Part shown: one piece after another, positions 42,591-47,703 of the stretch
Layout: each line of letters opens with the position of its first letter
How positions within the stretch are numbered: position 1 is the first letter of the stretch
Assembly: GCA_900467745.1 (NCBI GenBank)
Contig: UBQW01000031.1
Location: 1 to 47,703, forward strand
DNA: 47,703 bases
DNA from: Hyphomicrobiales bacterium
Lineage (GTDB): Bacteria; Pseudomonadota; Alphaproteobacteria; Rhizobiales; Rhizobiaceae
Direction: 5' to 3'
The notes under the pieces: generated by a model
What the model saw: the letters and a program-made list of their open reading frames with translations, nothing else
Told to the model about the DNA's origin: nothing
Databases searched by the model: none
Translations under genes and position numbers: made by a program

Positions 42591-44129
42591 TCAAGTTACA
42601 GCGCCAATTTGCCAAGGGACAAATTCATTATCACCATAATCGTAGGTCTCGCTCAACGTGCGCTTTCCCGAAGCGACCGCGATCAGCGTCTCGAACATCT
42701 TTTCGCCGGCCTCTTGGATGGTTTCCTCGCCAGTAACAATGCCACCGCAGTTGATATCCATATCTTCCGACATTTGCTCGAACATTGCCGTGTTCGTTGC
42801 AACCTTGATCGTCGGAACCGGTTTGAAACCCGATACTGAGCCCCTGCCGGTCGTGAAAATTAGCATGTTGCAGCCACCGGCAATTTGGCCGGTGCACGCG
42901 ACAGGGTCATAACCGGGCGTGTCCATGAAAACGAAGCCGGTCCGATCGATAATCTCAGCGTATTCATAAACCGCCTCAAGTGGCATCGATCCGCCTTTTG
43001 CGACCGCTCCAAGAGACTTCTCTAGAATCGTGGTCAAGCCGCCCAACTTGTTTCCATGTGACGGATTATTATTGAGCTCTGCGCCGTTTCGCGCTGTGTA
43101 CTCGCGCCACCAGGCAATCCGATCCATCAACTTTTGCGCCACGGCAGGATTGACGGCCCGGCGTGTCAAGAGGTGTTCCGCACCATAGATCTCCGGTGTC
43201 TCTGCAAGACAAGCCGTTCCTCCGTGTTGGACGAGCAGATCCGACGCATAGCCAAGCGCCGGATTGGCAGATATCCCGGAATATCCGTCGGACCCACCAC
43301 ATTCGAGCGCCAGCTTCAGCCCAGACAAAGGTTGCTCTGTCCTCTCCATTGCATTTACTGCAGGCAGCATCTCATTGATGATCTCCGCCGCACGCTCGAC
43401 GGTCTTGCGCGTGCCTCCGAGTTGCTGGATCGTCATTGTTCGGAGTAGGGGACCTTCTTCGAGACCGAATTTGCCGGTAATAAGCGAGATCTGATTGGTC
43501 TCGCAGCCGAGTCCGATCATGAGGATAGCACCGAAATTCGGGTTGCGCGCGTAGCCTGAGAGTGTCCGTGTGAGCACCTCGTAACCCTCGGTCTTGATGC
43601 TGAGGGCGCATCCTTGACCATGGGTGAGGGCAACAATACCATCAACATTGGGAAAGCCGTCGAGCCCACCCTTTCGATTAAAATGATCTGCAATAGCCTT
43701 CGACACTGTCGCCGAACAGTTTACCGACGAGACAATGCCAACATAATTTCGAGTTCCGACTTGCCCGTCCGCACGTAGATATCCCTGGAACGTGCGTCGT
43801 TCAGCTTTAGGCAACAGCTGCGTTTGCCGCGCGTCACTTGCGAAATGGTGCTCAACCTCGCTCTCGTGCATGGCGATGTTGTGTAGATGAACATGGTCGC
43901 CGGCAGCGATCGGTTGCGTCGCATAGCCGATCGTCTGTCCATACTTCAACACGGATTCTCCGACACCGATCGCCCGGATAGCCACCTTGTGGCCACTGGG
44001 GACCGGTCCGGTTGCCCTTGCATCACCCATCCCCAGAGGATCACCGGTTTCAAGGGGGCGGCGGGCGACATGGACATTGTCGGCAGCATTGAGGCGTATT
44101 GTCGAATTGGAAATTGGAACGCTGGACAT
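42591..44129 (-). CDS. UxaA-family sugar-acid dehydratase (altronate/galactarate type)
   Basis: 512 aa from ATG 44129 (MSSVPISNSTIRLN), chosen because GAGG lies 6 nt upstream; an in-frame ATG at 44168 lacks a ribosome site. The N-terminal 90 residues are a SAF domain, followed by the UxaA catalytic part with GYLRADGQVGTRNYVGIVSS, IVALTHGQGCA, LGCETNQ, ECGGSDGYSGISANPALG and CGGIVTGEET. These iron- or manganese-dependent enzymes dehydrate aldonic or aldaric acids to 2-keto-3-deoxy acids. It is fused in one chain, as in many rhizobia. The substrate is unknown. Confidence 0.88.
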   Translation of the reverse strand: MSSVPISNSTIRLNAADNVHVARRPLETGDPLGMGDARATGPVPSGHKVAIRAIGVGESVLKYGQTIGYATQPIAAGDHVHLHNIAMHESEVEHHFASDARQTQLLPKAERRTFQGYLRADGQVGTRNYVGIVSSVNCSATVSKAIADHFNRKGGLDGFPNVDGIVALTHGQGCALSIKTEGYEVLTRTLSGYARNPNFGAILMIGLGCETNQISLITGKFGLEEGPLLRTMTIQQLGGTRKTVERAAEIINEMLPAVNAMERTEQPLSGLKLALECGGSDGYSGISANPALGYASDLLVQHGGTACLAETPEIYGAEHLLTRRAVNPAVAQKLMDRIAWWREYTARNGAELNNNPSHGNKLGGLTTILEKSLGAVAKGGSMPLEAVYEYAEIIDRTGFVFMDTPGYDPVACTGQIAGGCNMLIFTTGRGSVSGFKPVPTIKVATNTAMFEQMSEDMDINCGGIVTGEETIQEAGEKMFETLIAVASGKRTLSETYDYGDNEFVPWQIGAVT

Positions 44130-44149
44130 GTTCATCCTCGAAGAATGGA

Positions 44150-44163
44150 TATTGCTAGCAATA
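44150..44163. promoter_or_regulatory. 14-bp palindrome upstream of the UxaA-family gene
   Basis: TATTGCTAGCAATA is a perfect palindrome 20 bp upstream of the UxaA-family start and within the divergent region shared with the FAH gene at 44360. It is a candidate operator for the co-transcribed GntR regulator. Confidence 0.45.
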
Positions 44164-44359
44164 CTCATTCCTGCTAATCCATTTTAAGTCAAGCCAAATT
44201 GGATCAACCCACGCAGCTCGTGCCGTCAGATGGCAAAGATTCACGGAGGGTCGTAGCGACTGCAACAGATCCGGTATCTGGTGAGACCCAGAGCGACTGG
44301 CTTACCGAGCTCTAAGTTAGATATTTAAGCGGCAGCGCCGCCATGCGAAGGGAACGACG

Positions 44360-45208
44360 ATGAAACTTGTACGGTTTGGCGACGCTCACAAGGAAAAGCC
44401 AGGAATCGTTGACGATGAGGGGCGGGTTCGCGATCTTTCGTCGGTAATTCCCGATTTCTTTGGCGAACACCTCTCGGATGCGGCAATTGAAAAAATTCGC
44501 CGCACGGATCTTGCCTCCATCCCGGTTGTCGAAGAAGGCGCACGCTTAGGACCCGTTGTCGCGCGGGTTGGCAACTTCATCTGTGTCGGGTTGAATTACG
44601 CCGATCACGCACGAGAATCCAACCTTCCAATCCCCTCTGAGCCCATCCTGTTCAACAAGGCCACATCATCGATCGTTGGGCCAAATGACACGGTTATTAT
44701 TCCGCGCACTTCCGAGAAGACCGATTGGGAAGTCGAGATCGCCGCTGTCATTGGAAAACCGGGATACGAGATTTCCGAGAACGATGCGCTGTCACACGTC
44801 GCCGGTTACACGATCTGCAATGACGTTTCCGAACGAGCGTTCCAGACTGAGCGCGGCGGCCAATGGACAAAAGGAAAAAGTTCACCGACGTTTGGACCTA
44901 TTGGCCCATGGCTTGTGACCCGCGATGAGCTACCCGACGTTCAGACCCTCGACCTGTGGCTGGACATCAATGGCGAACGGAAGCAGACCGGTAACACTTC
45001 TACGATGATTTTCTCGATGGCTTTTGTCATTTCATACATCTCCAACTTCATGGCGCTTGAGCCGGGCGACATCATCACGACGGGCACACCACCCGGCGTG
45101 GGCATGGGGATGAAGCCACCTCAGTTCTTGAAGCATGGCGACGTCATCCGTCTTGGTGTTCAGGGTCTCGGCGAGCAGCAGCAGAAAGTCGTTCGCCGCA
45201 CGGTTTGA
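44360..45208 (+). CDS. FAH-family hydrolase (possible 2,4-diketo-3-deoxy-L-fuconate hydrolase)
   Basis: 282 aa, typical size. VGLNYADHARESN is the family entrance motif, and metal ligands are in DWEVEIAAVIG (E-x-E) and CNDVSERAFQ (D). GTPPGVGMGMKPP near the C-terminus is typical of the ureidoglycolate-lyase-like and diketo-deoxyfuconate-hydrolase branch. The start at 44360 is preceded by AAGGGA 7 nt upstream. With L-fuconate dehydratase and the SDR at 14950-17105 it would complete conversion of L-fuconate to pyruvate and lactate. Acylpyruvate hydrolase activity is an alternative. Confidence 0.85.
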   Translation: MKLVRFGDAHKEKPGIVDDEGRVRDLSSVIPDFFGEHLSDAAIEKIRRTDLASIPVVEEGARLGPVVARVGNFICVGLNYADHARESNLPIPSEPILFNKATSSIVGPNDTVIIPRTSEKTDWEVEIAAVIGKPGYEISENDALSHVAGYTICNDVSERAFQTERGGQWTKGKSSPTFGPIGPWLVTRDELPDVQTLDLWLDINGERKQTGNTSTMIFSMAFVISYISNFMALEPGDIITTGTPPGVGMGMKPPQFLKHGDVIRLGVQGLGEQQQKVVRRTV

Positions 45209-45722
45209 TCTACGCAGGTTATCGTACTGGGATTGAAACGCAGACGGCAACGTCAACTGTTGTCCACACCATAGCGATGAGGGCGCCAAATCCCCAGCAC
45301 CAACGCGGCCTGCAGATGGTTCAAAAATGAGTCGAATCGTGCTGAACGGATTGACGATAATACTCGGGCCGCAATCGCCGAATATCGAACGACCTTTCGT
45401 TGCTGGCATTCGCGGGAACGAAAGCCGAGTTCCATAATTATGCTTATGCGATGTATCATTAGATATATCGTACGATATATCTAATGAGCGGCTGTCGTTT
45501 GTCGCTTTACGAAAAGTCTCCTGCAGGGCCGTCAGCGTTTGCCGCCATCGCAAAACGCGTGCTCGTCGATATCGCGTTGGGCGCATCGACCTTTTGCTTG
45601 CCCTCTTCGCTAGATGGGTCCTCATAACCGGAGGCTAGAACCGACAGCTTCGTTTTGTAAGACCTTTTTACGATGATGATGGGGCCTTGCTGTGGACGCG
45701 GGGGCCGCCATATAAAACGCTG
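45209..45722. other. 510-bp stretch without a convincing gene
   Basis: A leftward frame is open from 45625 to 45032, but it runs into the 3' end of the FAH gene in antisense and shows no recognisable motif, so I do not call it. The region contains the 32-bp palindrome at 45456-45487. Confidence 0.5.
45456..45487. promoter_or_regulatory. Perfect 32-bp palindrome
   Basis: The half site TCATTAGATATATCGT is followed immediately by its exact reverse complement, with no spacer. The core ATATATCGTACGATATAT is very AT-rich in a GC-rich surrounding. Such a site suits a dimeric or tetrameric repressor. No gene starts within 150 bp in either direction that it obviously serves; the J-domain gene begins at 45723. 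Confidence 0.75.
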
Positions 45723-46337
45723 ATGACTGAATCGAAGATTTTCGTTGGCCTACGGCCGATCCGAAGCAGCAGCAGCAACAAACCTACTCGACCAATCGGT
45801 CCCCGCTGCCAGTGGGATGGCTGTGAAAACACCGGCACCAATAGAGCGCCGGTGGGCAGCGCCGCAGACGGGCTTTATCTATCTTTCTGTCCGCAACATT
45901 CGAAAGCTTACGCCAAGGGTTACAGTTACTATCCCAGCCAGTCGGACCCCGTTATCGCGAGGTATCAACTCGATGCTGCAGCCGGGAAGATCGCCACGCG
46001 CGGTGTGAGGTCAACCCAAGAACAACTTGAGACGCCCTTGCCGTCGTCAATCCCGTCGGGATCAGCAAAATCGCTTAAAGCACGGGGGAAAGCGAGCCAG
46101 CCTAACGCGCCGACAACATCATCACTGCTTCGGATTAAACTTAAGCCACTTGAGGCCAAGGCGTTTGAAACGCTGGGGCTTCAACAAATCGCGTCACCTG
46201 AGGACATCAGGCGCCGCTACAAAGAGCGCCTGAAGCTCGATCATCCCGACGCCAACAACGGCGATCGACAATCAGAAGATCGGCTCCGCGCCACGATCGA
46301 AGCCTACAAGATACTGAAGCTCAACGGTTTTTGCTGA
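45723..46337 (+). CDS. J-domain (DnaJ-like) protein with N-terminal Cys/His cluster
   Basis: 204 aa from ATG 45723 (MTESKIFVGLRPI). The N-terminal part has C-Q-W-D-G-C and FCPQH, a possible zinc site; the middle is low-complexity Ser/Pro-rich. The C-terminal 60 residues form a J domain: AFETLGLQQIASPEDIRRRY, then LDHPDANNGD with the HPD tripeptide that activates Hsp70, and AYKILK. Small rhizobial chromosomal J proteins have this same layout. It is probably a housekeeping DnaK co-chaperone. Confidence 0.85.
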   Translation: MTESKIFVGLRPIRSSSSNKPTRPIGPRCQWDGCENTGTNRAPVGSAADGLYLSFCPQHSKAYAKGYSYYPSQSDPVIARYQLDAAAGKIATRGVRSTQEQLETPLPSSIPSGSAKSLKARGKASQPNAPTTSSLLRIKLKPLEAKAFETLGLQQIASPEDIRRRYKERLKLDHPDANNGDRQSEDRLRATIEAYKILKLNGFC

Positions 46338-46399
46338 CGGGACACCTACGTGGTTCGGCACACGGATACTGCCGTGTGTAAGGCATGGACCCGACAGAA

Positions 46400-47002
46400 C
46401 TAGACGTGCCGCGAACCGCTCTTCGAATATACCCACAGCTGAGCTGGTGGGATGTTCCTCATCATAAATGCGAGGTGGCGGACTTCGTATCCTGCCGGCA
46501 GGGCAACGACTGGGGAAAGTAATCCATATGTGATTTGGACGACGGGCCTGCCGACCGGAACGCGGTCCAGCAGATCGCGAACTAGCTCACGTCGCTTTTC
46601 TGGCGGCAAGTGCAGCAACGGTATCGCCGAGATGACGCAGTCGAAGAGGGTGTCGCGTTGCGCCCCTAGCGTAAGATCAAGCGCGAAAGCGTCTCCGCAT
46701 CGCACGTCAACGGACGGGAATTCCTTGCGAAGATGACGATAGAAGTCGTGTGAATACTCAACTGAGATCAGTTTACGCGGCTCGACACCGCGGGCCAGGA
46801 TCGCCTTTGTGATCACACCCGTTCCGGGGCCGAGTTCAAGTACAGGAAGCCCGGAGTTCGGCAGAACAACCGAAGCCATTTTCGTAGCTGTCGCAACGGA
46901 TGTTGGTGTGATGGCGCCGACTGCGGTCCGGTCGCGTTTCCATCCTTTCAAAAACTGGATCTCGTCTTTGAATTTCAAAGCTACCCGCTGCCGTATCGTC
47001 AA
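46400..47002 (-). CDS. pmtA: PmtA-like phospholipid N-methyltransferase
   Basis: 200 aa from a TTG at 47002 with GGAG 6 nt upstream; this start aligns with the usual MxIRxRxxxKF opening. Class I SAM-binding motif LELGPGTGVITKAIL, preceded by the PmtA-type block TAVGAITPTSVATATKMA, then SVEYSHDFYRHL and CGDAFALD. Rhizobial PmtA methylates phosphatidylethanolamine towards phosphatidylcholine at the membrane. The protein has the usual length. It may be an extra copy. It is divergent from gap. Confidence 0.8.
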   Translation of the reverse strand: MTIRQRVALKFKDEIQFLKGWKRDRTAVGAITPTSVATATKMASVVLPNSGLPVLELGPGTGVITKAILARGVEPRKLISVEYSHDFYRHLRKEFPSVDVRCGDAFALDLTLGAQRDTLFDCVISAIPLLHLPPEKRRELVRDLLDRVPVGRPVVQITYGLLSPVVALPAGYEVRHLAFMMRNIPPAQLWVYSKSGSRHV

Positions 47003-47338
47003 TTTCCACTCCACCCGATTTTTTGATGCCGGGAAGAGATATTCCAAAGACGACAAATGCAAGTCCATAAACGGCGAATGCGGTACGGCGTTTCCAACCT
47101 CCGTCCGTGAGACGCTGATATTCCATTGCCACCATGGTATCGCATCGGCATCTAATCGATTTTACTTCGATCTCGTTAATACGCTAATCGATTCAATAAT
47201 TTACGTTGAAAGGAAATGTCGCTACGGACCGCGCTCAGGTGAGTGGACGTGCGACGTTCATTCGACCTTCCTGCCGATCGGCAGACCAGAGCAATGACTG
47301 TCTGATCAAAGTTTCCATATTCTGGGAGAGAGACACAC
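47003..47338. promoter_or_regulatory. Divergent region between pmtA and gap
   Basis: 335 bp with an AT-rich part at about 47150-47210 likely to hold the gap promoter. No further gene was recognised. GGGAGAG lies 8 nt before the gap ATG. Confidence 0.4.
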
Positions 47339-47703
47339 ATGACTGTAAAGGTTGCAATCAACGGCTTCGGTCGTATCGGCCGCAATGTTCTCCGCGCCAT
47401 CGTTGAATCCGGCCGCACGGACATCGAAGTCGTTGCCATCAACGACCTCGGCCCGGTCGAGACCAACGCGCACCTGCTGCGTTACGACTCGATCCACGGC
47501 AAGTTCCCGGCCGAAGTGAAGGTCGAAGGTGACACGATCACCGTCGGCGGCGGCAAGCCGATCAAGGTCACCGCTGTTCGCGACCCGGCACAGCTGCCGC
47601 ACGGCGAACTCGGCATCGATATCGCGATGGAATGCACCGGCATCTTCACCGCCCGCGACAAGGCTGCCGTCCACCTGACGGCCGGCGCCAAGCGCGTCAT
47701 CGT
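47339..47703 (+). CDS. gap: Glyceraldehyde-3-phosphate dehydrogenase, 5' part
   Basis: ATG 47339 begins MTVKVAINGFGRIGRNVLRA, the NAD-binding motif of GAPDH. AINDLGPVETNAHLLRYDS and IAMECTGIFTARDKAA follow, and the frame is open to the window end, so the catalytic cysteine part lies outside. It is a central glycolytic enzyme. Its codon use (strong preference for GCC, CTG, ATC and GAA) is more biased than that of the genes to the left, as expected of a highly expressed core chromosomal gene. Confidence 0.95.
   Translation, partial: MTVKVAINGFGRIGRNVLRAIVESGRTDIEVVAINDLGPVETNAHLLRYDSIHGKFPAEVKVEGDTITVGGGKPIKVTAVRDPAQLPHGELGIDIAMECTGIFTARDKAAVHLTAGAKRVI

Noticed and set aside
45032..45625. 197-codon leftward open frame including the 32-bp palindrome
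   Set aside because: It overlaps the 3' end of the FAH gene in antisense, shows no motif, and would place a perfect 32-bp palindrome inside a coding region.
1..47703. tRNA genes or attachment sites
   Set aside because: I looked for the conserved T-loop (GGTTCGAATCC-type) with a matching acceptor stem and found none. No integrase gene with a repeated attachment core was seen.

Overview
The window looks like an alphaproteobacterial (Rhizobium/Agrobacterium-type) replicon. Evidence: a rhizobial-style gap gene at the right edge, a PmtA-type phospholipid N-methyltransferase, Aap-type general amino-acid permeases, a malic enzyme fused to a phosphotransacetylase-like domain, and dense ABC-transporter catabolic operons with GntR regulators. 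No rRNA, tRNA or CRISPR array was seen.

Left third (1-14.9 kb): a mosaic of mobile and decaying DNA. It opens with an IS66-type OrfA cut by the window edge, the 3' end of a group II intron (maturase tail plus domains V and VI), and a tandem-repeat array like an IS21-family end. A leftward block at 1.1-4.2 kb follows: a Rap1a/Tai-like secreted protein, a 36-codon remnant of a neighbouring gene, a two-helix membrane protein, a TIR-receiver fusion, a DUF7673-like protein and a secreted protein. The TIR/membrane pair lies between two 60-bp direct repeats. Next come a wrecked phage lysis cassette (coiled-coil, holin and endolysin remnants), small ORFs, and a 3.6-kb TniA/TniB/TniQ transposon. The transposon truncates a different gene at each end and lacks a matching target duplication. 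To its right is a broken aapJ-Q-M remnant and a metallo-beta-lactamase-fold lactonase-like gene.

Middle and right (14.9-45.2 kb): a catabolic island. A long leftward series (28.9 to 14.95 kb) holds an amidase, a family-1 solute-binding protein with two permeases and an ATPase, an NTF2-like protein, hydantoinase/oxoprolinase HyuA and HyuB, a second solute-binding protein, an SDR and L-fuconate dehydratase. A second leftward series (35.8 to 30.1 kb) holds an SDR, a ribose-type ABC transporter and a FAH-fold enzyme. A rightward series (36.0 to 41.6 kb) holds an XRE-cupin regulator, a cyclase-family amidohydrolase, an aldehyde dehydrogenase and malic enzyme. Then come a UxaA-family dehydratase with an unusual double-helix-turn-helix GntR regulator, and a divergent FAH-family hydrolase. 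Two promoters 6.7 kb apart share a near-identical GTTTC-N6-GAAAC palindrome, suggesting that one regulator links the two leftward operons. The enzymes suggest opening of a cyclic or linear amide, and oxidation of a deoxy-sugar acid to pyruvate, lactate or 2-oxoglutarate. The substrate is not identifiable from sequence alone.

Right edge (45.2-47.7 kb): a perfect 32-bp palindrome in non-coding DNA, a J-domain protein, a PmtA-like methyltransferase and the 5' part of gap.
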